DNA from: Agromyces bracchium | Lineage (GTDB): Bacteria; Actinomycetota; Actinomycetes; Actinomycetales; Microbacteriaceae | Length of the DNA: 64,000 bases | Reading direction: 5' to 3' | NCBI RefSeq assembly: GCF_009709675.1 | Contig: NZ_WMLB01000026.1 | Coordinates: 19,889-83,888 of the forward strand | Shown here: positions 1-7,630 of the stretch, piece after piece | Position numbering within the stretch: position 1 is the first letter of the stretch | Layout: each line of letters opens with the position of its first letter | The notes under the pieces: model-generated | What the model saw: the letters and a program-made list of their open reading frames with translations, nothing else | What the model was told of the DNA's origin: nothing | The model's database searches: none | Translations under genes and position numbers: made by a program

Positions 1-719
1 ATGTTGTACACGTCGATGACCGAGCGGTTCGCGTCGAGGTAGAACACGCGGTTCACGACCTCGCCGACGAGCTCGACGTCGTGGCTGATGACGATCACGC
101 CGCCCCGGTAGCCCTTCAGGAACTCGCGGAGCCACACGACCGAGTCGGCGTCGAGGTGGTTCGTCGGCTCGTCGAGGATCATCGTGTCGGCGTCCGAGAA
201 CAGGATCCGCGCGAGCTCGATGCGCCGACGCTGGCCGCCCGAGAGGGTCTTCAGCGGCTGGTCGAGGATCCGGTCGGGCAGGTTCAGGTTCGACGCGATC
301 GACGCGGCCTCGGCCTCGGCGGCGTACCCGCCGAGCGCGGTGAACCGGTCGGTCAGCGTGCCGAAGCGCTTCATCGCCTTCTCGGCGACGACGGGGTCGC
401 TCGAGCCCATCTTCTCGGACGCCTCGCGCATGCCGACGACGAGCGAACCCAGCCCGCGCGCGTCGAGGATGCGCGTGCGGGCCAGCATCTCCGGGTCGCC
501 CGAGCGCGGATCCTGCGGCAGGTACCCGATCTCGCCGGAGCGGTCGATGCGACCGTCGGTGGGCAGCGTCTCGCCGGCGAGCGTCTTCGTCAGCGTCGTC
601 TTGCCGGCGCCGTTGCGCCCGACGAGGCCGATCTTGTCGCCCGAGGAGACGCGGAAGCTCACGTCCTCCATGAGCAGGCGCGCACCGACGCGGATCTCGA
701 GGTCGTGGACGGCGAGCAC
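1..719 (-). CDS. ABC-F family ATP-binding protein, N-terminal part (runs off window start)
   Basis: Soluble ATPase of the ABC-F class; family members act on ribosomes (translation factors or antibiotic target protection) rather than in transport. The visible 239 residues cover the first nucleotide-binding domain: Walker A GRNGAGKT at 34-41, signature LSGGQ at 159-163, Walker B MILDEPTNHLD at 180-190 and the H-loop ISHD at 211-214, with no membrane segment. The GTG start at 719 was chosen because a GGAGG ribosome site lies 5 bases upstream of it. The second ATPase domain lies beyond the left edge, so the subclass cannot be decided. Confidence 0.9.
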   Translation of the reverse strand, partial: MLAVHDLEIRVGARLLMEDVSFRVSSGDKIGLVGRNGAGKTTLTKTLAGETLPTDGRIDRSGEIGYLPQDPRSGDPEMLARTRILDARGLGSLVVGMREASEKMGSSDPVVAEKAMKRFGTLTDRFTALGGYAAEAEAASIASNLNLPDRILDQPLKTLSGGQRRRIELARILFSDADTMILDEPTNHLDADSVVWLREFLKGYRGGVIVISHDVELVGEVVNRVFYLDANRSVIDVYN

Positions 720-833
720 GGTGACCTCCGGGGCCGGGGAGCGGAATGGGTGGGCGTGCCGAGCGGCACAGCCCTCCAGTCTAGCCTCGGGCGACGGATG
801 CCGCGTGTCGGCGGTGCGCGGCAGACTGACCGT

Positions 834-1952
834 ATGCCGACCGGTTCGTCCCAGCTCTCGCGCGCGGTGCGCCTGCACTCGCACGGGTTCCGCACGCCGG
901 CCGACGACGCCGTGAGCGTCGTCGAGCGCCTCGGGGCGATCCAGGCGCAAGACCTGGGCGCCGCGAAGTGGGTGATCGGGTCGCGGATGACGCGGCCGAC
1001 GCCCGACGCGGTGGATGCGGCGCTCGCCGAGCGCCGGGTCGTGCGCTCGTGGCCGATGCGCGGCACGCTGCACATCCTCCCGGCGCGGATGCTGCGCCCG
1101 ACGCTCCGACTCACCGGCCCGCGTGTGCTCGCGAACGCGCGGCTCCGGCACGAGCGGCTCGAGCTCGGCGAGACCGAGTACCGCCGTGCACGCGACGCGG
1201 TCGAACGCGAACTCGCGGGCGGCGGCACGGCCACGCGCGACGAGCTCTCCGGACTCTGGCGGGCGGCGGGCATCGACGCGAACGGCCCGCGCACGTACCA
1301 CCTCATCTGGTGGCTCGCGCTCGACGGCGTGCTCTGCGGCGGACCGGTCGACGGGCGACTCCAGCACTTCGCGCTGCTCGACGAATGGGCCCCAGTCGGC
1401 GCCGGCGAACCCGACTCGGCTGAGCAGACGCTCGCCGAGCTCTTCACGGCCTACGTGCGCGGGCACGGCCCGGTCACGCTCGCCGATTTCGCATGGTGGA
1501 GCGGGCTGACGATGCGCGACACGCGGACCGCCCTCGATGGCGCGGGCGACCGGGTCGAGCGGTTCGTCGATCGACCCGCCGACGACGGGCCCGAGCGCTA
1601 CGTCGCGGCCGGTGCGACGGATGCCGCGGCATCCCGCCCGAGCGGGGCGCTCGCGCTCGCCGGGTTCGACGAGTACTACCTCGGCTATGCCGATCGCTCC
1701 CCCGTCTGCGATCCGGCGTTCGGCGACCTGGTGATTCCCGGCGGCAACGGGGTGTTCCAGCCCACGCTGGTGCTCGATGGGCGCGTGGTCGGCACGTGGA
1801 AGCGGTCGGGCACCGCGGCGAAGCCGCGCATCGAGCTGCGGTGGTTCGAGTCGAAGCACGCCGCGGCGGCATCCCGCTTCGAGCGACCCGTCCGGGCGTG
1901 GGCGGGCTTCCAGGGCATCGAGCTGCAGGGCATCGATTCGACGGCGCCGTGA
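834..1952 (+). CDS. Winged-helix DNA-binding protein, AlkZ/YcaQ-type DNA glycosylase homologue (HTH_42)
   Basis: A 372-residue protein of the HTH_42 superfamily (three tandem winged helices), whose studied members AlkZ and YcaQ unhook alkylated bases or interstrand crosslinks. The N-terminus carries GAIQAQD with Gln37 and Gln39, matching the catalytic Gln-x-Gln motif described for AlkZ, so an active glycosylase is plausible. SWPMRGTLHIL near 78-88 is also typical of the family. The ATG at 834 was chosen because the reading frame upstream overlaps the divergent ABC-F gene and looks non-coding. The substrate cannot be inferred; many actinobacteria have genomic paralogues of unknown role. No toxin or antibiotic biosynthesis genes are adjacent. 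Confidence 0.85.
   Translation: MPTGSSQLSRAVRLHSHGFRTPADDAVSVVERLGAIQAQDLGAAKWVIGSRMTRPTPDAVDAALAERRVVRSWPMRGTLHILPARMLRPTLRLTGPRVLANARLRHERLELGETEYRRARDAVERELAGGGTATRDELSGLWRAAGIDANGPRTYHLIWWLALDGVLCGGPVDGRLQHFALLDEWAPVGAGEPDSAEQTLAELFTAYVRGHGPVTLADFAWWSGLTMRDTRTALDGAGDRVERFVDRPADDGPERYVAAGATDAAASRPSGALALAGFDEYYLGYADRSPVCDPAFGDLVIPGGNGVFQPTLVLDGRVVGTWKRSGTAAKPRIELRWFESKHAAAASRFERPVRAWAGFQGIELQGIDSTAP
1619..1634. repeat. 16-bp palindrome GGATGCCGCGGCATCC, copy 1
   Basis: Perfect palindrome inside the AlkZ-like gene, encoding Thr-Asp-Ala-Ala-Ala-Ser with codons GAT and GCA that the rest of the gene avoids. Identical copies occur at 6631 and 60346, and half copies are common in the window. Confidence 0.6.
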
Positions 1953-2036
1953 GCCGGGGCGGGCGGCGCTCCGGTCCTCATGGCCGGTCGCCCCGAACGC
2001 CCGCGTGGACGAGTTCCCCTCGGCTCGACAGACGAA

Positions 2037-2074
2037 CGAGGGGCCGCACCGGCATCCGCCGGCGCGACCCCTCG
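2037..2074. terminator. Hairpin between convergent genes
   Basis: Arms CGAGGGG (2037-2043) and CCCCTCG (2068-2074) pair perfectly, with a further CCGG/CCGG pairing inside, in the 167-bp gap between the convergent AlkZ-like and YceI genes. There is no clear T-run, as is common in high-GC actinobacteria. It probably serves as a bidirectional terminator. Confidence 0.5.
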
Positions 2075-2119
2075 GTCCTCATCCGCCCGCCCGCGCACGG
2101 CGGCCGGACGGGAACGCGC

Positions 2120-2686
2120 TCAGTCCTGGACGAGCGCCGCCTGCAGCTCGAGCGTGATGGTGACCTGCTCGCCGAGGAGCACGCCGCCGGTCTCGAGGGC
2201 CGCGTTGTAGGTGAGGCCGAAGTCCTCGCGGTTCACGACGGCCTTGGCGGTCGCCCCGCCCTTGTAGTTGCCGTACGGGTCGCCGCCGAAACCGCCGAAG
2301 TCGAAGTCGAACGTGACGGGCTTGGTGACGCCGCGCATGCTGAGCTCGCCGTCGACCTTGAACTCGCCGCCCTCGACGCGGACGCCGGTCGAGACGAAGT
2401 CGATCGTCGGGTGCTGCTCGGCCTCGAAGAAGTCGCCGGTGCGCAGGTGCGCGTCGCGGTTGGGCTCGTTGGTGGTGATCGAGGCGACCTCGGCCGATGC
2501 GGTCACGCGCGAGTCCAGCGGGTCCTCGGCGGTGATGAACGTGGCGTCGAAGCGCTCGAACTTGCCCTTGACCTTGCTGATCATGAGGTGGCGGATGCTG
2601 AAGCCCACCTCGCTGTGCGTGGGGTCGATCTTCCAGGTGCCGGCGCGGTAGCCGGGGATCTCGAGGGTCGTCGCGGTCGTCGTCAT
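2120..2686 (-). CDS. YceI family protein
   Basis: A 188-residue lipocalin-like beta-barrel of the YceI family; characterised members bind polyisoprenoids such as ubiquinone precursors or octaprenyl chains. The typical start is present (GTWKIDPTHSEVGFSIRHLM near 16-35), followed by the VKGKFERFDA segment and the GVTKPVTFDFDF strand. No signal peptide is seen, so this is the cytoplasmic actinobacterial form. The ATG at 2686 is the first in frame and sits behind a weak AGAGAG site. It is a single gene with nothing functionally linked beside it. Confidence 0.9.
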   Translation of the reverse strand: MTTTATTLEIPGYRAGTWKIDPTHSEVGFSIRHLMISKVKGKFERFDATFITAEDPLDSRVTASAEVASITTNEPNRDAHLRTGDFFEAEQHPTIDFVSTGVRVEGGEFKVDGELSMRGVTKPVTFDFDFGGFGGDPYGNYKGGATAKAVVNREDFGLTYNAALETGGVLLGEQVTITLELQAALVQD

Positions 2687-2760
2687 TCGGGTCTCTCTCC
2701 CAGTCGTTGCGTTCCGGGCCGGGTGGCCACGATGAATGCAAACGCATGGACCGTTCGGAT

Positions 2761-3975
2761 CTATTCCCCGACGTCCGAAGCGATCTCGCGGCGGAGTTCC
2801 ATGACGCGGATCGCCGCCTCCTCGAGCCGCTCCGACGGGATGCGCCCGTCGGCGACCGCGCCGGCGATGGAGGCGGCCAGCCCCTCGACGCTGATGCCGA
2901 ACTCCGACGGGTCGGCGGGCAGCACGTAGAGCAGCAGGTCGCTGCCGGCCGCGATCGCCCGGATCGCGTTCTCCCCCGGGTCGGCGTACTCGGCGAGCCC
3001 GTTGTGCTGCAGCATCAGCATGTCGTCGGTGACGAGAACGCCGTCGAAGCCGAGCTCGTCGCGGAGGATCCGGTGCCACTCCGGCGAGAGCGAGGCGGGC
3101 GCGGCATCCACGGCCGGGTAGCTGAGGTGGCCCGTCATGACGAGTTCGACGTCGGCGTCGATCGCCGCCTGGAAGGGCACCGCCGGCCCGGCCCGCCACT
3201 CTTCGAGCGACAGCGGCGCCGCCGGCACCGAGACGTGCGAGTCGCCCGGGGCGGCACCGTGGCCCGGGAAGTGCTTGACCGTGCTCGCGACCGCGCCGCG
3301 CTCCCCGTCGACGGCCGCCGCGACGTGCTCGGCGGACGCCTGCGGGTCCGTTCCGAGGATCCGGTCGTAGATGAACGAGGACGGATCGTCGGTGACATCC
3401 GCCACGATGCCGAAGTTGACGTTCACGCCGGATGCCTCGAGCGCCGACGCCCGCGCCGCGAACGCGTCGCGCGTCGCCGCGGCCGGCTGGTCGCGGAGCT
3501 CGTACGGCGCCGGCGCCGGGTCCCAGGCGATGCGGCTGACGATGCCGCCCTCCTGGTCGATGCCGATGAGGGTCGCCGCCTCGGGATCGGCCTGCAGTGC
3601 GCTCGTGAGCCCGGCGAGTTCGGCCTCGGAGCCCGGGACGTTGTCGCCCATCAGGATGACCCCGGCGATGCCCCGGTCGATGAGCGCGCGCATCGCAGCG
3701 GGGTCGGTGCCGGGCGCGTGCAGCATGAGCAGCGATGCGGCACGTTCCTGGTCGGTCATCGCGCCGACGCGCTCGGCCGCCCATTCGGCGGGCGTCGGCG
3801 GGGTCGGCGTCGGCGTCGGCGAGGGCGTCGCAGCGGTCTCGCGCGTGGCGGGCGGCGCCGACGCGCCGGGGCTCGCACAGCCGGCGAGCAGTGCGGCGCC
3901 GAGGGCGACCGCGGCGACCGCCGCGACCGATGACGAACCCGCTCTCCGACGCACCCGCGGGAGTCTACGCGGCAC
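2761..3975 (-). CDS. Glycoside hydrolase family 3 lipoprotein, NagZ-like beta-N-acetylhexosaminidase
   Basis: Predicted exported lipoprotein. An Arg-rich N-terminus and hydrophobic stretch lead to lipobox LLAGC with Cys33, followed by a Pro/Thr-rich linker (about 45-62) and a single GH3 TIM-barrel domain. It has the NagZ hallmarks: IDQEGG (139-144), KHFPGHG (234-240), the Asp-x-His dyad at D245/H247 used as acid/base, and the VTDDM nucleophile region at 315-319. It probably removes N-acetylglucosamine from muropeptides or chitin-type oligosaccharides outside the cell. The GTG start at 3975 is the upstream-most; a start a few codons later is possible. It is divergent from the MpaB-like gene. 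Confidence 0.88.
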   Translation of the reverse strand: MPRRLPRVRRRAGSSSVAAVAAVALGAALLAGCASPGASAPPATRETAATPSPTPTPTPPTPAEWAAERVGAMTDQERAASLLMLHAPGTDPAAMRALIDRGIAGVILMGDNVPGSEAELAGLTSALQADPEAATLIGIDQEGGIVSRIAWDPAPAPYELRDQPAAATRDAFAARASALEASGVNVNFGIVADVTDDPSSFIYDRILGTDPQASAEHVAAAVDGERGAVASTVKHFPGHGAAPGDSHVSVPAAPLSLEEWRAGPAVPFQAAIDADVELVMTGHLSYPAVDAAPASLSPEWHRILRDELGFDGVLVTDDMLMLQHNGLAEYADPGENAIRAIAAGSDLLLYVLPADPSEFGISVEGLAASIAGAVADGRIPSERLEEAAIRVMELRREIASDVGE

Positions 3976-4016
3976 GGCTGGACGACTCCCGGACTCGCGC
4001 GGTGGAGACTGGACGG

Positions 4017-4859
4017 GTGAGCGACGACCACGACCTCGGCCCGGAGCAGGCCGTGCTCCGGCGGCATGCGGCGGACGCCACGCTGATGGCGGGAGGCGCC
4101 ACGGCCATCCTGCTGCAGCTCGCCGACCCGCGCGTCGCGGCCGGAGTCGCCCGCCACAGCCGGTTCCGCGACCGCCCCCTCGACCGGCTCGTCGGCACCC
4201 ACGCCTACCTCACGGCGCTCGTGTTCGGCGACGAACGCGACATCCGTCACGTCTCGCGGATCGTCGACGCGCGGCACGCGCGCGTCCGCGGCGACGGCGA
4301 GCACCCGCATCGCCCCGCGTACGACGCGCGCGACGCCGACGCGCAGCGGTGGGTCGCCGCGACGCTCCTGGCCGTCGCGCTCGACCTCGAGGAGCGCCTG
4401 AGCGGCTCCCGGCTCGACACGGCGACCGCCGACGCGCTCGTGCGCGGCTATGCGCCGATCGCCGCACGCCTGCAGGGCGGGCCGGCCGGATGGCCCGAGA
4501 CGCGGGCCGAGTTCGAGGCGTGGTGGGATGCCCGGCTGGCGGACCTCCGCGTCGGCGACGACGCCCGCTCGGTCGCCCGCGACCTGCTCGCCGGCACGGG
4601 CCTGCCCCCGGCGCTCGTTCCGCTGATGGTCCCGGTCCGGCTGGTCACCGCGGGCCTCCTGCCGCCGACGCTGCGCGCCGCCTACGGCATGAACTGGACG
4701 CCGCGCATCCAGCGCACCGCCGACGGATGGCTCACCGCCATCGCGGTGCTCCGGCGCGTCGTGCCGGCGGAGATCAGGGCCATCCCGACGCGGGCATCGC
4801 TCCGACGGCTCCGTCGCCGCAGCCGCTACGCTGAGGGTGACCTGCGAGGACGAGGATGA
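4017..4859 (+). CDS. Oxygenase MpaB family protein (DUF2236)
   Basis: A 280-residue, largely helical protein of the MpaB/Lcp-related DUF2236 family. Relatives include latex-clearing protein and the fungal enzyme MpaB, which cleave double bonds in isoprenoid chains, but most bacterial members are uncharacterised. Visible family features are GGATAILLQLADP near 25-37, HSRFRDRPLDRL, GTHAYLTALVFG and the DAQRWVAATLL stretch. The GTG start at 4017 gives the usual N-terminus and avoids overlap with the divergent lipoprotein gene. Its stop overlaps the start of the Lrp gene by ATGA, so the two are translationally coupled, although no functional link is known. Confidence 0.82.
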   Translation: MSDDHDLGPEQAVLRRHAADATLMAGGATAILLQLADPRVAAGVARHSRFRDRPLDRLVGTHAYLTALVFGDERDIRHVSRIVDARHARVRGDGEHPHRPAYDARDADAQRWVAATLLAVALDLEERLSGSRLDTATADALVRGYAPIAARLQGGPAGWPETRAEFEAWWDARLADLRVGDDARSVARDLLAGTGLPPALVPLMVPVRLVTAGLLPPTLRAAYGMNWTPRIQRTADGWLTAIAVLRRVVPAEIRAIPTRASLRRLRRRSRYAEGDLRGRG

Positions 4860-5350
4860 CCCAGCACGCACCGCACCACGACGAGCCGCTCGACGCGATC
4901 GACCGGCGGATCGTCGCGGAGCTCAGCCGTGACGGGCGGCTCTCGGTGCGAACCCTCGCGGAGCGCGTGCACATCTCGCGGACCGCCGCCCACAATCGGG
5001 TTCTCGCACTCCAGCAACGCGGGGTGATCACCGGCTTCGGCGCGCAGATCGACCGCAAGTCGATCGGCCTGAACATCTCGGCGCTCGTCGTCGTCCGCAT
5101 CGGCGACGTGTCGTGGGAATCGATCGCGGCGAAGCTCGCCACGCTGCCGTTCGTCGAGAAGGTGCAGGCCGTCTCGGGCGACATCGACATCATCCTCACG
5201 GTGAGCGCTCCCGACCACGAGCAGCTCAGCCAGGCGATCCTGCGCGACATCCACGACATGCCCGGCGTCGTCTCGACGCGCTCGCACCTGATCCTGGAGG
5301 AGATCGACGGGCGACCGCCCGCGCAGTCGCTGGACATCTGGCGCTCCTGA
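4856..5350 (+). CDS. bkdR: Lrp/AsnC family transcriptional regulator, BkdR-like
   Basis: A 164-residue regulator with an N-terminal winged helix (DAIDRRIVAELSRDGRLS onward, about 13-65) and a C-terminal RAM/AsnC ligand-binding domain (about 75-155). In this family branched-chain amino acids or their keto acids are common effectors. It lies 109 bp upstream of, and co-directional with, the 2-oxoacid dehydrogenase genes, as BkdR does in other bacteria, so control of that operon is the natural inference. An inverted repeat in the gap (5366-5403) is a candidate operator. Confidence 0.85.
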   Translation: MTQHAPHHDEPLDAIDRRIVAELSRDGRLSVRTLAERVHISRTAAHNRVLALQQRGVITGFGAQIDRKSIGLNISALVVVRIGDVSWESIAAKLATLPFVEKVQAVSGDIDIILTVSAPDHEQLSQAILRDIHDMPGVVSTRSHLILEEIDGRPPAQSLDIWRS

Positions 5351-5365
5351 GGCGCTCGCGGCGGG

Positions 5366-5403
5366 ACGATCGGTCCGTGTTTCGCCGTTCCCGTGCCGAT
5401 CGT
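5366..5403. promoter_or_regulatory. Inverted repeat upstream of the 2-oxoacid dehydrogenase operon
   Basis: Perfect arms ACGATCGG (5366-5373) and CCGATCGT (5396-5403) are spaced 22 bases apart, with partial matching continuing inwards. They lie between the Lrp-type regulator gene and the E1 alpha start at 5460. The spacing places the two half-sites about three helical turns apart, which suits an Lrp-type oligomer. A transcription terminator is the alternative, but the 22-base loop makes that less likely. Confidence 0.4.
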
Positions 5404-5459
5404 TCACGGTTGCCCCGCACTCCGAGCGAGGGGGGTCCAGACTGTCGCACCATGGCCAC

Positions 5460-6605
5460 ATGAGCCTCAACGTCGAGCATCACGAGCCACGCGTCCTCCC
5501 CTCCGAGAAGCCGATCCGGCTCCTCGACAACGCCGGGCACGCACTCCACGGCCGCGAGACCGGCGGGTTCGAACTGCCGCCCGTCGAGCGCCTGCTCGAC
5601 CTCTACCGGCGCATGGTCATCGCGCGCCGCTTCGACGTGCAGGTGACCGCGCTCACCAAGCAGGGGCGCCTCGCGACGTATCCGTCGGCGTACGGCCAGG
5701 AGGCCTGCGAGATCGGCGTCGTCTCGGCGATCACGGCCGACGACTGGCTGTTCCCGACCTATCGCGACAGCATCGCGCTGCTCACGCGCGGCCTCGAGCC
5801 CGGTGAGATCCTCCAGTCCTTCCGCGGCGACTGGCACAACGGCTGGGACCAGCACGCGCACCGCACGGCCGCCATGGCGACGCCGCTCGCGACGCAGGCC
5901 CTGCACGCCGTCGGCCTCGCCCACGCCGCGCGCCTGCGCAACGACCCGATCGTGACGCTCACCTACCTCGGCGACGGCGCCACGAGCGAGGGCGACGCGC
6001 ACGAGGCGTTCAACTTCGCGGCCGTGTGGCAGACCCCGACCGTGTTCCTGGTGCAGAACAACCAGTTCGCGATCAGCACGCCCATCGCCCGCCAGACGCA
6101 CGCCACGACGCTCGCCGACAAGGCCGTCGGCTACGGCATGCCCGGCTACCACGTCGACGGCAACGACGTCGCGGCGATGTTCGCCGTCGCGACCGCCGCG
6201 GTCGACCGCGCACGCTCGGGCGGCGGCCCGACCCTCATCGAGGGCCTCACCTACCGCATCGAGTCGCACACGAACTCCGACGACCCGACCCGCTACCGCG
6301 CCCCGCGCGACGTCGAGCACTGGAAGCGCCGCGACCCGATCGAGCGCCTCGAGAAGTACCTCGTCTCCGAGGGTGCGCTCACCGACGACGTTCGCGCCGA
6401 GATCACCGAGGCCGGCGAGACGCTCGCCGCCCGTACGCGCGACGCGATGAGCGAGTCCCCCGAGCTCGACCCGCTCGAGCTCTTCGACCACGTCTACGCG
6501 ACCCCGCGCGCCGCGCTCGCCGAGCAGCGCTCCGCCCTCGAGGCCGAGCTCGCCGCCCACGCCGGGCACGCCGCGCACGCCCGCGAGGAGGTGGCCGCCC
6601 GATGA
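5460..6605 (+). CDS. bkdA: Branched-chain 2-oxoacid (or pyruvate-type) dehydrogenase E1 component alpha subunit
   Basis: A 381-residue thiamine diphosphate enzyme that, with the beta subunit, decarboxylates 2-oxoacids and transfers the acyl group to E2. The ThDP motif runs from GDGATSEGDAHEAFNF (about 168-183) to the QNN pair, and the phosphorylation-loop-like segment RIESHTNSDDPTRYR is present. It is the first gene of an operon with ATGA overlaps to the beta subunit and then E2. The adjacent Lrp-type regulator favours a branched-chain substrate over pyruvate, but sequence alone does not settle this. No E3 (lipoamide dehydrogenase) gene is in the operon. Confidence 0.9.
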   Translation: MSLNVEHHEPRVLPSEKPIRLLDNAGHALHGRETGGFELPPVERLLDLYRRMVIARRFDVQVTALTKQGRLATYPSAYGQEACEIGVVSAITADDWLFPTYRDSIALLTRGLEPGEILQSFRGDWHNGWDQHAHRTAAMATPLATQALHAVGLAHAARLRNDPIVTLTYLGDGATSEGDAHEAFNFAAVWQTPTVFLVQNNQFAISTPIARQTHATTLADKAVGYGMPGYHVDGNDVAAMFAVATAAVDRARSGGGPTLIEGLTYRIESHTNSDDPTRYRAPRDVEHWKRRDPIERLEKYLVSEGALTDDVRAEITEAGETLAARTRDAMSESPELDPLELFDHVYATPRAALAEQRSALEAELAAHAGHAAHAREEVAAR

Positions 6606-7630
6606 GCACGCCCGTCACCGAGCCCGCGACGGATGCCGCGGCATCCGCCCCCCAGCCCCTGACCATGGCGGGCGCGCTGAACGCCGCCCTCCGCGACGCG
6701 ATGGCCGACGATGACCGCGTCGTCGTCTACGGCGAGGACGTCGGTCCGCTCGGCGGCGTCTTCCGCGTGACCGACGGCCTGCAGGCCGCCTTCGGCGACG
6801 AGCGGGTGTGGGATTCGCCGCTCGCGGAGGCGGGCATCGTCGGCACCGCGGTCGGCATGGCGATGTACGGGCTGCGCCCCGTCGTCGAGATGCAGTTCGA
6901 CGCGTTCAGCTACCCGGCGTTCGAGCAGATCGTCTCGCACGTCGCGAAGATGCGGAACCGCACCAAGGGCCGCGTGAGCCTGCCCATGGTGATCCGCATC
7001 CCCTGCGCCGGCGCGATCGGCGGCGTCGAGCACCACTCCGACTCCTCCGAGGCGTACTGGGCCGCGACGCCCGGCCTCACGGTCGTCATGCCCTCGAACC
7101 CGGCCGACGCGTACTCGATGCTCCGCGAGGCCATCGACAGCGACGACCCGATCGTGTTCATGGAGCCGAAGAGCCGCTACTGGTCGAAGGCCGAACTGTC
7201 GCTGCCGGTGCGCACCGCACCCATGAACCGGGCGCAGGTCGTCCGCGAGGGCACCGACGTCACGCTCATCGCGTACGGCCCGACCGTGCGCACCGCGCTG
7301 GATGCCGCGGCCGCCGCCGAGGCCGAGGGGCTCTCGATCGAGGTGGTCGACCTCCGGAGCCTCTCGCCGTTCGACGACGAGACCGTCGGCGCGTCGCTGC
7401 GCAAGACCACGCGCGCGGCCGTCATCCACGAGGCCGCGCAGTTCGGCGGCTACGGCGCCGAGGTCGCCGCGCGCCTGACCGAGCGGAACTTCTTCCACCT
7501 CGCCGCGCCGATCCTCCGGATCACGGGCTACGACATCCCGTACCCCTCGCCGAAGCTCGAGGAGCACTACCTGCCGACGCCCGACCGAGTGCTCGAGGCG
7601 CTCGCCTCGTGGGAATGGGACCTCGCATGA
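6602..7630 (+). CDS. bkdB: Branched-chain 2-oxoacid dehydrogenase E1 component beta subunit
   Basis: A 342-residue partner of the alpha subunit, with an N-terminal pyrimidine-binding transketolase-like domain (VVYGEDVGPLGGVFRVTDGL near 40-59; EAGIVGTAVGMAMYGLRPV) and a C-terminal transketolase domain (about 205-335). The first 20 residues are an Ala/Pro/Thr-rich extension not needed by the fold. The start at 6602 overlaps the alpha stop by 4 bp and the stop overlaps the E2 start by 4 bp, ensuring coupled synthesis of the complex. A 16-bp perfect GGATGCC-type palindrome lies within the extension at 6631-6646. Confidence 0.92.
   Translation: MSTPVTEPATDAAASAPQPLTMAGALNAALRDAMADDDRVVVYGEDVGPLGGVFRVTDGLQAAFGDERVWDSPLAEAGIVGTAVGMAMYGLRPVVEMQFDAFSYPAFEQIVSHVAKMRNRTKGRVSLPMVIRIPCAGAIGGVEHHSDSSEAYWAATPGLTVVMPSNPADAYSMLREAIDSDDPIVFMEPKSRYWSKAELSLPVRTAPMNRAQVVREGTDVTLIAYGPTVRTALDAAAAAEAEGLSIEVVDLRSLSPFDDETVGASLRKTTRAAVIHEAAQFGGYGAEVAARLTERNFFHLAAPILRITGYDIPYPSPKLEEHYLPTPDRVLEALASWEWDLA
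6631..6646. repeat. 16-bp palindrome GGATGCCGCGGCATCC, copy 2
   Basis: Perfect copy in the N-terminal extension of the E1 beta gene, again encoding Asp-Ala-Ala-Ala-Ser. Confidence 0.6.

Noticed and set aside
81..833. Long open frame running from 81 into the AlkZ-like gene
   Set aside because: It lies antisense to the clear ABC-F coding region and has no family features; the real gene starts at 834.
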